Assembly: GCA_903876795.1 (NCBI GenBank)
Contig: CAIRBK010000088.1
Coordinates: 1-59,556, forward strand
Source of the DNA: an uncultured Verrucomicrobiota bacterium
GTDB lineage: Bacteria; Verrucomicrobiota; Verrucomicrobiia; Opitutales; Opitutaceae
Direction of reading: 5' to 3'
Length of the DNA stretch: 59,556 nt
In this document: positions 8,862-17,527 of the stretch, in pieces
Position numbering within the stretch: the stretch's first letter is position 1
How the letters are laid out: every line of letters begins with the position of its first letter
The notes under the pieces: model-generated
Told to the model about the DNA's origin: nothing
The model's input: the letters and a program-made list of their open reading frames with translations, nothing else
The model's database searches: none
Position numbers and translations under genes: made by a program

Positions 8862-8883
8862 CCGGCACGGCCGACCGTGCCGG
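8862..8883. terminator. Hairpin between convergent permease and MOSC genes
   Basis: CCGGCACGG (8862-8870) and CCGTGCCGG (8875-8883) form a perfect 9-bp stem with a CCGA loop. It lies 59 bases after the permease stop and 97 before the MOSC stop on the other strand. There is no T-run directly after it, so it may be a Rho-assisted, bidirectional or REP-type hairpin. Confidence 0.4.
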
Positions 8884-8979
8884 CAAGTTGGCCTGCCCGC
8901 GCGCGTTTTCGCCCCGCGCTCACGCTCTCAGCCACGATTTTTTGAAGCGTCGGCGGAACTCGCCGTCGTCGCCCGGCAC

Positions 8980-9540
8980 TCACGGACAGCGCCGCAGGGC
9001 GTCCCCCGTGCGAACGAGCCCCGGGGTGATCACGCGGGCGAAAAGGCCCCGCAGGCGCAGCGGCCGGTTGGCGGGTTCGCGTATCCAGGAAAAAACGACC
9101 GGACCGTAATGGCGGGCGAACTTGGCGCAGGCGTCGTTTTCCACGTCGCTCACTTCGATGATGGCGGAGCCAGCTTCGAGACGCGTGCCGGCCGGAAGGT
9201 TTTCCACCGAGAGATCCAAGTCTGCAAAGAGGGTGTCGCCGGGGTGGTGATCCACTCCGGTCAAACGCTGGACGAGGGACAACCAGGCGGAGTTGCAAAT
9301 CGCGAGTTGAACCCGGGGATCAGGCCGGCCATCCGGCAAATGCATCCAGGTCTTGTATTCCCAGCGGTCGCCGATCGCGCCCCGCAACGGGCATAGATGG
9401 ATCGCGTCGCGCGCCTCGCGGGCGTCCGGTCCCGGCCGGACATTCAACGCCTCGACCCGGGCGGCGTCGCGCGGACGTGGCCCGAGCGTGCGCCAGGCCG
9501 CATCGATGACGTCTCGGGTGAGTTCCATAAGGCTCACCAT
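8980..9540 (-). CDS. MOSC domain-containing protein
   Basis: 186 residues from the ATG at 9540 (an alternative ATG at 9528 gives 182). The middle and C-terminal parts carry MOSC features: CPLRGAIGDRW, VQLAICNSAWLSLV, PGDTLFADLDLSVENLPAG, and ACAKFARHYGP with the conserved cysteine region. MOSC domains bind molybdenum cofactor or sulfur carrier adducts, but free-standing small MOSC proteins are mostly of unknown role. The gene follows allophanate hydrolase on the same strand with a 53-bp gap and may be co-transcribed with it. A link to a molybdoenzyme of purine catabolism would be pure inference. Confidence 0.75.
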   Translation of the reverse strand: MVSLMELTRDVIDAAWRTLGPRPRDAARVEALNVRPGPDAREARDAIHLCPLRGAIGDRWEYKTWMHLPDGRPDPRVQLAICNSAWLSLVQRLTGVDHHPGDTLFADLDLSVENLPAGTRLEAGSAIIEVSDVENDACAKFARHYGPVVFSWIREPANRPLRLRGLFARVITPGLVRTGDALRRCP

Positions 9541-9593
9541 CAGGTGCGCGCATCCGCCTCCGGGCAAACCCGAAAGGTTGTTTCGCCCCGGGA

Positions 9594-11327
9594 TCAGCCG
9601 CGTGATCCCAGGTAGGCGGCCCAGCCGCCGTGCGCGGTGATGTCGGTCGCGCCGGCGAGGGCGCAGGGCTCGCAGAGGAAACTCTTCACCGAGGAGCCGT
9701 CGGCGAGCGTGGCGGTGCCGATGACCATGGGCGGCGGCACCGCGGCGACGAAGCGACCGAAGGCTTCGGCCGACAACGCGTAGGTCTCCACCGCGATCGG
9801 CGCGCCGGCCTCGCCCGCCGACACGCGCACCAGGCCGGGCTTGGGAGGTGTGGTGTTGGCCAGGGCGTAGAGGCGGTAGTCGGCCGACGTGGTGGTGGCC
9901 GCCAGGAAACACGCGTTGAGGTCGGCGAGCTGCCGGTGCATAGGTTGTCCGCGCAGGTGAGCGCCGCAGACGGCGAGGGTCACCGCCGGAGGAAACGAAG
10001 CCTGCGGTGCCGGTTGTCCGAGATAGCGGGCGCCGAGCGCGAGGAGGGCCTCGTCGTGCCAGGCCGGGGCGATCAAGGTGATGCCGAAGCCGGGGCCGAA
10101 CGAGTAGCGACCCGCGGGCAACGTGAGGCCGCACAGGTCGAGCAGGTTCATGAAATTGTTGTAGCGACCGAGATTGGAGTTGAGCCGGATGGGATCGGCC
10201 TCGATTTCAGCCACGGTGTAGATCGTGCCGGTGGTGGGCGCGACCAGCGCATCCACGGTGGCGAGAATCGTGTCGGCGGCGCGGCGAAGTTCGGCGAGGC
10301 GGTAGGTGGCGCGGAAACAGTCGGTGGCGGAGGCTTTTTTGCCACCCAGAATGATTTGGGCGACGGTGGGATCGAGGCCGGCGGCGCGGGCGGCCTCGGG
10401 AGTTGCCGAGTGTTGCTCGATGAAGGCCCCGACGGCGGCGTAGCGTTCGGCGGTCCAGGGGCCCTCGTAGAGCAGGCGGGCCGCTTCGAGGAAAGCGGAG
10501 AAATCGACTTCGACGATCTCGGTGCCGAGCGCGCGCAGGCGGTCGAGCGCGGTGGCAAACAGGGCGGGTGATTCGGCGTTGCCAAACCACTCCAACTGGT
10601 CGGCTCGCGGCACGCCGAGGCGGGGACGCGCCGGCAATAAATAACCCATTGTGTTAGTTGTTGCGGAGGGGCGGGAGAAGGGGTCGGCGGGGTCGAAGCC
10701 CTCGGCGGCGGTGAGGACGCGGGCGGTGGTGGCGAGGTCGCGGGCGAAGATGGAGACGCAATCGAGGCTGCGGCAGGCGGGGACGACACCGCGCGTCGAG
10801 AGCCGGCCCTTGGTGGGTTTCAGGCCGATGATCTGGTTAAACGCGGCGGGCACGCGGCCGGAACCCGCAGTGTCGGTGCCCAGGGCGAAATCCACCAGGC
10901 CGGCGGCGACGGCGACGGCCGAGCCGCTGGAGGAGCCGCCCGAGATGTAGTCGGGATCAAAAACGTTGCGCGGCGCGCCGCGGGGCGAACGGGTGCCGAC
11001 GAGGCCGGTGGCGAATTGGTCGAGGTTGGTCTTGCCGAGGGGAATGGCTCCGGCGGAGAGCAGGCGGGCGACGGCGTGGGCGGATTCGGCCGGCGTATAG
11101 GCGAAGCCGGGGCAGGCGGCGGTGGTGGGGATGCCGGCGAGGTCGATGTTGTCTTTGATCGCGAAGGTGAGGCCGTGGAGCGGGGCGCCTTTGGGTGCGG
11201 CGGCGGTGTGGGCGGCGATGGCGTCGGGGGAGAGCAGATGCGTCCACACGGCAGGGTCGCGGCGGGCGTGGTCGGCGCACTTGGCAAGCAGGGCTTCGGC
11301 GTAGGGCAGGTAGTCGGCGGTGGTCAT
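9594..11327 (-). CDS. atzF: Allophanate hydrolase (AtzF type)
   Basis: 577 residues. The N-terminal amidase domain (about 1-440) has Lys58 (FAIKDNIDLAG), Ser132 (ISGGSSSGSAVA) and nucleophile Ser156 (TDTAGSGRVP). The C-terminal domain (about 455-577) is the small allophanate-hydrolase domain (LAVCGAHLRGQPMHRQL, then CEPCALAGATDITAHGGW), which decarboxylates the intermediate so that allophanate yields two CO2 and two NH3. This matches stand-alone AtzF in length (about 600) rather than the fused urea amidolyase. It is the only allophanate hydrolase in the window and the common end point for biuret, 1-carboxybiuret and carboxylase routes. It is transcribed convergently to the biuret genes and separated from the carboxylase operon by about 9 kb. 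Confidence 0.93.
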   Translation of the reverse strand: MTTADYLPYAEALLAKCADHARRDPAVWTHLLSPDAIAAHTAAAPKGAPLHGLTFAIKDNIDLAGIPTTAACPGFAYTPAESAHAVARLLSAGAIPLGKTNLDQFATGLVGTRSPRGAPRNVFDPDYISGGSSSGSAVAVAAGLVDFALGTDTAGSGRVPAAFNQIIGLKPTKGRLSTRGVVPACRSLDCVSIFARDLATTARVLTAAEGFDPADPFSRPSATTNTMGYLLPARPRLGVPRADQLEWFGNAESPALFATALDRLRALGTEIVEVDFSAFLEAARLLYEGPWTAERYAAVGAFIEQHSATPEAARAAGLDPTVAQIILGGKKASATDCFRATYRLAELRRAADTILATVDALVAPTTGTIYTVAEIEADPIRLNSNLGRYNNFMNLLDLCGLTLPAGRYSFGPGFGITLIAPAWHDEALLALGARYLGQPAPQASFPPAVTLAVCGAHLRGQPMHRQLADLNACFLAATTTSADYRLYALANTTPPKPGLVRVSAGEAGAPIAVETYALSAEAFGRFVAAVPPPMVIGTATLADGSSVKSFLCEPCALAGATDITAHGGWAAYLGSRG

Positions 11328-11426
11328 CGGGTGAGGCGCAGGGTGTTGAGTATCAGATCAGACGGTGTTGATGGTGCGTTTGGTAGAAGGCGGGATTAAC
11401 GGGCCGGAGCGGGGTACGGTATTACC

Positions 11427-11525
11427 ATGCCAAGGATCGCCTTCAAGGTCACGCCGGCCGAGGCGCGGAAAATCCGGGCGCGGGCTCGGCAGCAAAACGC
11501 GACACTGGGCGGGCGAGCGTGTTGA
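11427..11525 (+). pseudogene. Possible truncated ribbon-helix-helix gene, broken by REP array
   Basis: An ATG at 11427 opens a 32-codon frame that reads MPRIAFKVTPAEARKIRARA and onward, much like the N-terminal strand and first helix of an Arc/CopG-type DNA-binding or antitoxin protein. The frame then runs straight into the first REP palindrome (11515) and stops at 11523-11525. This looks like a small gene cut by repeat insertion. The stretch is short, so the call is tentative. Confidence 0.3.
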
Positions 11526-11671
11526 GGTCAACTCGCTCCACCTAGGGGCGAAGGAGCGTGTTGGGGTCAACTCGCTCCACCTTGGGGTGAGGGAGCGTGT
11601 TGGGGTCAACTCGCTCCACCTGCCGCGTTGTGACGTGTTGCGGGTGGAACGCGTTGACCTCAACGCGTTGG
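11515..11671. repeat. REP array, family A, upstream of RAYT gene (three tandem plus one inverted)
   Basis: Three palindromes start at 11514, 11553 and 11592, giving an exact 39-bp period. Each has arms GGAGCG and CGCTCC (the first copy is one base pair shorter), an inner GTTG/CAAC stem and a GGGT or AGGT loop, and ends in ACC. A fourth copy in the opposite orientation lies at 11643-11671 with a 9-bp AACGCGTTG stem. The region is the non-coding gap between allophanate hydrolase and the RAYT gene. Clustered direct and inverted REPs beside a RAYT gene are the expected arrangement for a REPtron. Confidence 0.8.
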
Positions 11672-11689
11672 ATTTGAGAACGTCACTTT

Positions 11690-12142
11690 GTGGAAGACAC
11701 ACGCGAATACCCGGGACGGCTCCGGCATGACGTGCCGGGCTGGGTAAAGGCAGGAGCCGTTTTTCATGTGCGAATCCGAAGCGCCTCGGAACAGGTGATT
11801 CCATTAACGGAGGAAAAGTTGGGCGCCGACCTGTTGGCTGCCATGCGGCGTTACCATGAGCTGGGGCGTTGGTGGTGTCGTTTGGTTGTGATCATGCCGG
11901 ACCACTTGCACGCGCTGGTCTCATTCCCCGATCAAAGTGGGATGTCGGCGACGGTGCTTGATTGGAAGCGCGGCACTGCACGGTTTCAGGGTGTGCGCTG
12001 GCAGAGTAACTTTTTTGATCATCGGCTGCGGACGGACAAGGAGGTTGCTGAAGCGTGGGTGTATTTTGGCGCGAATCCGGTGGTGAAAGGCTTGGTGCTT
12101 AGGGCCCAAGACTGGCCGTGGCGATGGAGCCCTTTTGAATAA
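11690..12142 (+). mobile_element. RAYT: REP-associated tyrosine (HUH, Y1) transposase
   Basis: 150 residues from a GTG start. Family markers are PGWVKAGAVFHVRIR near the start, the HUH motif His72-Leu-His74 (MPDHLHALVSF), WKRGTARFQGVRWQ, SNFFDHRLRTD, and the catalytic tyrosine Tyr125 in VYFGANPVVKGL. RAYTs are domesticated IS200/IS605-like single-strand nucleases thought to nick and spread REP palindromes. The gene is flanked on both sides by family A palindromes (11514-11671 and 12172-12250), and further copies are seen elsewhere in the window, for example at 47517-47543. The catalytic residues are intact, so the enzyme could be active. Confidence 0.9.
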
Positions 12143-12171
12143 ACACATTGAGAGTGACGCGCGAAAATGAG

Positions 12172-12250
12172 GGAAGCGCATTGGGGTCAATGCGCTCCAC
12201 CCGGTGGATTGACGGGGCACGGAAGCGCGTTCGGTTCAATGCGCTCCACC
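12172..12250. repeat. REP palindromes, family A, downstream of RAYT gene
   Basis: Two copies lie at 12172-12201 (arms GCGCATTG and CAATGCGC around GGGT) and 12221-12250 (a less perfect copy), in the same orientation as the upstream tandem copies and again ending in CTCCACC. They lie in the 214-bp gap between the RAYT stop and the outer-membrane factor gene. Confidence 0.75.
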
Positions 12251-12356
12251 GAGCACCACGAGGGGTTGTCCCTTAGCAACATTCGCGCCGGGTTCGACGA
12301 GTGTCTGTCCAACAATGCAGGGTTTTTTGGATGGGCGCCCGGTGGTTCTCCCAGGG

Positions 12357-13823
12357 TTATAAACGATCGGGTTGGGCGGACGCGGCGGGAAGCCAGCCGC
12401 CGCCGAGGGCTTTGATGAGCTGCACGCTGGCGGCGTAGCGGTTGCCGAGGGTCTGCACGGCGGCGCGTTCGGCTTGGAGGAGGCTGCGTTGCGAATCGAC
12501 CGCTTCCAAGGAGCCGATCAGGCCGCCGCGGAGGCGTTGGTCGTAGTAGGCGGCGGTGCGCCGGGCGGCGTCGAGGGCGCGGGCTTGGGCGGCGGCCTGG
12601 TCGGCGTAGGCGCGGGCGTCGCCGAGGGCGTCTTCCACTTCGCGGAAGGCGATGAGGGCGCGGCGGCGATACTCGGCGACGGCTTGATCGTAGCGGGCTT
12701 CGACGGCTTGGAGATTGGCGCGGTTGGCGGCGCCTTTGAAGACGGGCAGGCTCACGCTGGGGCCGATGGACCAGAGGCGGCTGTCCCAGGAGAAGACGTC
12801 TTTGAGTTCGACGCTTTCTAAGCCGGCGGAGCCGGTGAGTTTTATGGTGGGGAGGAAGCCGGCCTTGGTGGCGCCGATGGCGGCGCTTTGGGCGGCGGCG
12901 AGGCGTTCGGCTTCGGCGATGTCGGGGCGGCGGAGCAACAGTTCGGAGGGGAGGCCGGGGGGGACGGCGGGCGGGAGGGCGAGGGGGGCGGAGCGGGCGG
13001 GGAGGCGGAAGGTGGCGGGGGGTTCGCCGCAGAGGACGGCGAGGGCGGTTTCGAGGCGGGCGCGGCGGCGTGCGACGTCGAAGGTGTCGGCTTCGGCGTT
13101 GGCGAGGTCGGTCTCGGCGCGGCTGATGTCGGCATCGACGCCGAGGCCGACGGCGACGCGGTCGCGGTAGGTGGCGAGGGCGGCGCGGCGGAGGGCGGTG
13201 GTGAGGTCGAGGACGGCGAGTTCGGCGTCGAGGGCGCGGAGGTCGAAGTAGTTGCGGGCGAGGTCGGTGGTGAGGGTGAGGAGGACGGTCTGGGTGGAGG
13301 CGTCCTGGGCGTCGAGCTGGGCCCGGGCGTTTTCGAGGGAGCGGCGGACGCGGCCCCAGAGGTCGATTTCGTAGCTGGTGTCGAGGGTGACGCGGTGGTT
13401 GTTGCGAGTTAGGGCAGGGCCGCCGCCGTTGGCGTTGTTGTTGTTATCCTGGCGACCGTTGGCGGAGGTGCGGGAGCGGGTGTCGGTCTGGCTGAGGGTG
13501 GCGGAGGGGCGGGAATCGGCGACGGCGGCGCGGAGGGTGGAGCGGGCTTCGTCGAGGCGGGCGACGGCTTTGCGGAGGTCTTGGTTGGCGGCGAGGGCGC
13601 GGGTGGCGAGGTCGTCGAGAGTGGGGTCGGCGTAGAGACGCCACCAAGTGGGGTCGAGCGGGGCGGCGGGAGCGGGGGCCGTGGCCGGGGTGGCGCGCCA
13701 ATCGGGGGGGGTGGCGAGGGCGGGGCGTTGGTAATCGGGCCCGGTCATGCGGCAGGCGCCGAGGAGGAGCGGGATGGCAAGGAGAGCGGCGCGGGCGAGG
13801 CGGGGCGGCAGCGGGACGTTCAT
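12357..13823 (-). CDS. Outer-membrane efflux lipoprotein (NodT/OprM family)
   Basis: 488 residues. The signal peptide ends in a lipobox (LLLGACRMTG; Cys24), and two outer-membrane efflux repeats follow (about 60-260 and 275-470), including LDTSYEIDLWGRVRRSLENA, LLLRRPDIAEAERLAAAQ and SLPVFKGAANRANLQAVEA. This is the TolC-like channel component of a tripartite exporter. The start ATG at 13823 overlaps the HlyD stop by four bases. It is the last gene of the five-gene efflux operon. The ATG was chosen for the lipoprotein signal; the same frame is open far upstream, but that part is antisense-like arginine/proline-rich sequence. Confidence 0.92.
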   Translation of the reverse strand: MNVPLPPRLARAALLAIPLLLGACRMTGPDYQRPALATPPDWRATPATAPAPAAPLDPTWWRLYADPTLDDLATRALAANQDLRKAVARLDEARSTLRAAVADSRPSATLSQTDTRSRTSANGRQDNNNNANGGGPALTRNNHRVTLDTSYEIDLWGRVRRSLENARAQLDAQDASTQTVLLTLTTDLARNYFDLRALDAELAVLDLTTALRRAALATYRDRVAVGLGVDADISRAETDLANAEADTFDVARRRARLETALAVLCGEPPATFRLPARSAPLALPPAVPPGLPSELLLRRPDIAEAERLAAAQSAAIGATKAGFLPTIKLTGSAGLESVELKDVFSWDSRLWSIGPSVSLPVFKGAANRANLQAVEARYDQAVAEYRRRALIAFREVEDALGDARAYADQAAAQARALDAARRTAAYYDQRLRGGLIGSLEAVDSQRSLLQAERAAVQTLGNRYAASVQLIKALGGGWLPAASAQPDRL

Positions 13824-14737
13824 GGCGTGGCGGCGGCGGTCGCGGGGGTGTTTTCCTCGATGAAAAGGTCCATCTGCTGGCCGACATAGACGGGGCGGGC
13901 GGGGTCGCTGGCGAAGGTGTAGAGGACCTGGAGGACGCGAGTGTCCACGCGTTCGGAGCTGGAGCCGGTGAGGTTGCGCTTGGGGATGACGTAGGGCTCG
14001 ATGCGGAGGTAGGTGAGGGGAATGGGATTTTGGGTGTCGCCTTTGAGGTAGCCGGTGGCGCGGCTGCCGGGGCGAACGCGGGGGGCGATTTGTTCGTCCA
14101 CGTCGGCGCGGAGCTGGAGCTGGTCGATGCTGCCGATGAGGAAGGGAGCGGTGGCGGAGCCGGGGGTGGCGTATTCGCCGGGGCGGGTGTTGATTTGGAG
14201 GATCGTGCCGGGGACGGGGGAGCGGAGGGTGAGGCGTTCGAGGAGGGTCTGGGTCTGAACGAGCTTGGCGCGGGCGGAGGCGACGCGGGTCTCCTGGATG
14301 GCGAGTTCGTCGAGGCGGGTGTCGGCTTCGTCGGCGGAGACGGCGCGGGCGGCGCGGAGGGCCTCGGTGCGGGCGGCTTGGCGGCGGGCGGCGGCGAGCT
14401 GGGCTTCCTGGACGCGGAGGTCGGCTTCGAGGGTGGGGAGTTGGGCGCGGAGTTCGCGGTCGTCGAGTTGGAGGAGGGGATCGCCGGCCTGGACCTTGTC
14501 CCAGACTTTGACGTGGACGCGGGTGACGAGGGCGGCGACGGGGACGCCGAGGGCGGTGTTTTCGCGGAGGGCTTCGACCATGCCGGAAGCGCTGAGGCCG
14601 CGCGGGGTGGTTTTTTGCGCGGGGGCGAGCGGGGGCTCGGGCATGGGGGCGGCGGTGGTGGTCTTGCGGACGAGGAGGATGACGGCGACGAGGCCGAGGA
14701 GGGCGAGCCAGAGGGAGATTTTTTTGAAGAGAAACAT
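13820..14737 (-). CDS. HlyD/RND-type periplasmic adaptor (membrane fusion protein)
   Basis: 305 residues. One N-terminal membrane anchor (ISLWLALLGLVAVILLV), then a lipoyl-like half (LGVPVAALVTRVHVKVWDKV with QAGDPLLQLDDRELRAQL) and a coiled-coil hairpin (about 105-180). The second lipoyl half and beta-barrel follow (LRSPVPGTILQINTRPGEYA, then QLQLRADVDEQIAPRVRPG). It bridges the inner-membrane ABC pump to the outer-membrane channel. The ATG at 14737 follows the ATPase stop by 14 bases. The adaptor is shorter than a typical MacA but complete in domain order. Confidence 0.9.
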   Translation of the reverse strand: MFLFKKISLWLALLGLVAVILLVRKTTTAAPMPEPPLAPAQKTTPRGLSASGMVEALRENTALGVPVAALVTRVHVKVWDKVQAGDPLLQLDDRELRAQLPTLEADLRVQEAQLAAARRQAARTEALRAARAVSADEADTRLDELAIQETRVASARAKLVQTQTLLERLTLRSPVPGTILQINTRPGEYATPGSATAPFLIGSIDQLQLRADVDEQIAPRVRPGSRATGYLKGDTQNPIPLTYLRIEPYVIPKRNLTGSSSERVDTRVLQVLYTFASDPARPVYVGQQMDLFIEENTPATAAATP

Positions 14738-14751
14738 GGCGGGAAAAGAGA

Positions 14752-15516
14752 TCAGGCGTGCGGGTGGGCGGCGGCGATGGCGGCGGGGGAAGGGAGGACG
14801 CGGAGGATGCGGCCGTCCTCCATCTCGGCCATGCGGTCGGCGTAGCGGTAGATGCGGGGATCGTGGGTGACGACGATGACGGTGCGGCGGCCGTCGCTGG
14901 CGGTGCCGCGAAGGAGGTCCATGACTTGGTGGCCGGTGACGGAATCGAGGGCGGAGGTGGGTTCGTCGCAGACGATGAGGGCGGGGTCGTGGACGAGGGC
15001 GCGGGCGATGGCGACGCGTTGCTGTTGTCCGCCGGAGAGGCGGTTGGGGCGTTCGCCGGCTTTGTCGCCGATGCCGACGCGGGCGAGCAGTTCGCGGGCG
15101 CGAGGGAGGGCCTTGGCGGCGGAGACGCCCTGGATGCGGAGCGGGACGGCGACGTTTTCGGCGGCGGTGAGGGTGGGCAGTAGGTTGAACTGCTGGAAGA
15201 TGAAGCCGACGTGGCTGGCGCGGAAGCGGGTGACGAGGGCGGGGCTGAGTGCGCTGAGAGTATGGCCGAAGGCTTCGATGCGGCCGGCGTCGGCGTGGAG
15301 GGTGCCGCAGAGGACGGAGAGGAGGGTGGTCTTGCCGCAGCCGGAGGGGCCGACGAGGAGGAGCATCTCGCCGGCGAGGGCGGTGAAGTCCACTTGTTTG
15401 AGCACGGGGGTGATTTGGTCGCCGTTGCGGAAAGATTTGTCCACGGCACGGAGGCAAACGGCGGGCTGGCCCGGGGCGGGGGTAGCGGTGGTTTCGGCGG
15501 TCGCGGGTGTGCTCAT
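14752..15516 (-). CDS. ABC exporter ATPase (LolD/MacB/DevA family)
   Basis: 254 residues. Walker A is GPSGCGKTT (about residues 52-60), the signature [15 protein letters not shown], Walker B and D-loop LIVCDEPTSALDS, and the switch histidine is in VTHDPRIYRYADR. The pattern is that of the LolD/DevA group that partners FtsX-type permeases. It overlaps the permease gene by four bases (ATGA at 15513-15516). With the adaptor and outer-membrane factor it forms a tripartite ABC exporter whose cargo is not indicated by the sequence. Confidence 0.93.
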   Translation of the reverse strand: MSTPATAETTATPAPGQPAVCLRAVDKSFRNGDQITPVLKQVDFTALAGEMLLLVGPSGCGKTTLLSVLCGTLHADAGRIEAFGHTLSALSPALVTRFRASHVGFIFQQFNLLPTLTAAENVAVPLRIQGVSAAKALPRARELLARVGIGDKAGERPNRLSGGQQQRVAIARALVHDPALIVCDEPTSALDSVTGHQVMDLLRGTASDGRRTVIVVTHDPRIYRYADRMAEMEDGRILRVLPSPAAIAAAHPHA

Positions 15517-16655
15517 GAACGGAAGACGATGGCGGGCTCGATGCGGGAGACGCGCAGGACGCTGAGGAGGGCGGCCCCCATGCAGATGAAGAGTACGGCG
15601 CAGAGCACACCGACGGGCACGGGCCAGAGCAGGAGAAGCGGGACGCGGCCCGGGGGGAGAGAGGAGAAGAACGCGCTCATGACGCCGACACCGAGGCCGA
15701 AGCCGGTGAGGCCGACGATCAAGGCCTGGAGGAGGATCATGGCGGCGAGGGTGGTGTTGCTCGTGCCCATGGCCTTGAGGGCGCCGAGGTAGCGGGTGTT
15801 TTCCAGGATGAAGGCGTAAAACGTCTGGCCGGAGATGGCCACGCCGATGACGAAGCCGATGACGACCATGAGGCCGACGACAAAGGGGATGGGGCTGTAT
15901 TTGACCATGAACAGTTCGCTCATGTCTTTGAACTCTGCTTCGGAGACGGCTTTGAGGCCGGTGGCCTCGGTGATGGCGCGGCAGACCTCGGCGAGGGAGC
16001 GGCCGGCCTGGGGTGAGGCGAGGACGTGGGTGAGCATTTTTCGCTGGCTGGGGGCGTAGCCTTTGGCGCGGTCCCAGGTGGTGTAGATGGAGGTGGCGCC
16101 GCCCATGCCCTGGCTGAGGGAGGCGATGCCGACGATGCGGGCGCGGCGGTCGTTCATCTCGAAGACGTCGCCGAGTTTGAGTTCTTTGCCGCGGAGGGCT
16201 TTGACTTGGAAAACGAAGTTGGCGTCCACGATGACGCTTTCGGCCATGCGGAGGTCGAGCACGTTGCCGGAGAGCAGGTTGGTGGGCGCGCCGGCGAGGG
16301 TGTTGGCATCAATGCCGATGAGGGTGACCTGCTGGGAGGAGCCGCCGTCGCCGAGGAGTTTGGCGGTGGCTCCGCCGATGTAGAGCGGGGCGGCCCAGGC
16401 GACGCCTTCGACGGAGCGGACGCGGTCCACATCGGTGTCGCGGAGGGGTTGGTTGTCGGCGATCTGCTGGACGAGCGGATCGAAGACCCAGATGGGCGAG
16501 CGGACGTTGGAGATGGTGGCGTAGGAGAAGCTGAGGATGCCGAAGAAGAGGGCGAAGCCCTGGGTCATCAGGATCGTGGCGAAGGCGATGCCGCTGACGA
16601 GCATGGCGTATTTGGCGCGGTCGCCAAAGAGCATCTTGAGGGCGATGTCGAACAT
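15513..16655 (-). CDS. ABC exporter permease with FtsX domain (DevC/MacB-like)
   Basis: 380 residues. A first membrane helix (AMLVSGIAFATILMTQGFAL) is followed by a large MacB-like periplasmic domain (about 45-255). A C-terminal FtsX domain with three helices comes last (FVVGLMVVIGFVIGVAISGQ, then MILLQALIVGLTGFGLGVGV, then LLLWPVPVGVLCAVLFICMG). This four-helix layout is that of half-size DevC-type permeases that work as dimers. It lies between the secreted protein gene (15-bp gap upstream) and the ATPase (overlap). The likely role is driving export with the HlyD and outer-membrane partners. Confidence 0.9.
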   Translation of the reverse strand: MFDIALKMLFGDRAKYAMLVSGIAFATILMTQGFALFFGILSFSYATISNVRSPIWVFDPLVQQIADNQPLRDTDVDRVRSVEGVAWAAPLYIGGATAKLLGDGGSSQQVTLIGIDANTLAGAPTNLLSGNVLDLRMAESVIVDANFVFQVKALRGKELKLGDVFEMNDRRARIVGIASLSQGMGGATSIYTTWDRAKGYAPSQRKMLTHVLASPQAGRSLAEVCRAITEATGLKAVSEAEFKDMSELFMVKYSPIPFVVGLMVVIGFVIGVAISGQTFYAFILENTRYLGALKAMGTSNTTLAAMILLQALIVGLTGFGLGVGVMSAFFSSLPPGRVPLLLLWPVPVGVLCAVLFICMGAALLSVLRVSRIEPAIVFRS

Positions 16656-16670
16656 GGGGGCGGATTCCGC

Positions 16671-17402
16671 TTAGAGGCCGAGCTTCGCCCTGGCCTCGGC
16701 GGGCACGGCGACGGGAGACGCGCCGTAGCCGGTGATCTCGACGGAGGTGATACGGTTCAGGTCCCTTTTGCCGAAGGGAAGAGAGGCGGTGGCGTTGATG
16801 GTGGTGGTGTATCTGGCGGGGCGTCCGTCGGTGAGCCACAGTTGGAAGCGATTGGAACTTATCTTGAACTCCGGCGTGAAGCCGCCGGGGCCACGGCCTT
16901 TGACCAGCGAGGTGATGAATCCTTTGGCAACGTCTTCAGGGATGACGCCGACGAGGGAGCCGTCGGCTTCACCGCGCAGATCGGTGAGAGCGGGCAGGAG
17001 CGCGGCGAGTTCGGCGGCCGGCACGGGGGCGGCGAGCAGGTCGTTGACCGCGAGGAGGTCGGAGCCTTTGGGCGAGCCTTTCTCGGAGAGAGTGATCCAG
17101 CCGGCGGTGGTTTTGAAGACGCGGCGCGAGCCCTGGCCGGCGACTTGCCAGGAGGTTTTGCCCACCTCGGTTTCAAGGAGCACCCAGCCGGCGGAATCGG
17201 CGCGGCCGCGATAGGGGCCGACCTTGAAAGGTGCGCCGGGGGTTTCGGTGGTGACGCCCCAAGTGTAGTTCGTGGCGGTCAGAAGTTGTTTGAGGGCGGC
17301 GGCGAGCGGGGCGGGGAGTTCGGCGGCGGCGAGAGTGTTGCCCATTAGCGTGAGCAAAACCGCAGGCCAGAGGCGGCGAATAACGGGAAGGATGCGGAGC
17401 AT
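16671..17402 (-). CDS. Secreted hypothetical protein, first gene of the efflux operon
   Basis: 243 residues with a signal peptide (VIRRLWPAVLLTLMGNTLAAAE). The mature part contains ATNYTWGVTTETPG near its start, mixed beta-strand-like segments, and ends in VPAEARAKLGL. I do not recognise a named family. The general look (periplasmic, beta-rich, next to a LolD-like ABC system) recalls outer-membrane lipoprotein carriers, but no specific motif supports that. The 15-bp spacing to the permease gene argues for co-transcription and a role with the exporter, perhaps as a periplasmic cargo binder or sensor. Confidence 0.65.
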   Translation of the reverse strand: MLRILPVIRRLWPAVLLTLMGNTLAAAELPAPLAAALKQLLTATNYTWGVTTETPGAPFKVGPYRGRADSAGWVLLETEVGKTSWQVAGQGSRRVFKTTAGWITLSEKGSPKGSDLLAVNDLLAAPVPAAELAALLPALTDLRGEADGSLVGVIPEDVAKGFITSLVKGRGPGGFTPEFKISSNRFQLWLTDGRPARYTTTINATASLPFGKRDLNRITSVEITGYGASPVAVPAEARAKLGL

Positions 17403-17527
17403 TCAGCCAGCTTGAGGAGAACCGCGCGGGCTTCGCGAAGACCCTGGGATAAATCGGGGCGAATTTGTCGCCAGGTCCCGGGATCGGGGGACGGACTCCG
17501 TCTGGCACCGATTGAGGAAGGCGCGGT

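Noticed and set aside
4570-11327. Complete s-triazine (cyanuric acid) pathway
   Set aside because: No AtzD/TrzD-type cyanuric acid hydrolase is present; only the steps from biuret or 1-carboxybiuret onward can be supported.
11515-11671. Possible CRISPR array (39-bp regular repeats)
   Set aside because: The units are hairpin REPs separated by only about 10 bases of non-unique sequence, with no spacers and no cas genes; a RAYT gene adjoins instead.
12357-17300. Very long open frames antisense to or out of register with the efflux operon genes
   Set aside because: They are rich in Arg, Pro, Ser and Ala, lack motifs, and mirror the third-position GC bias of the real genes; the same holds opposite the TonB receptor, carboxylase and amidase genes.
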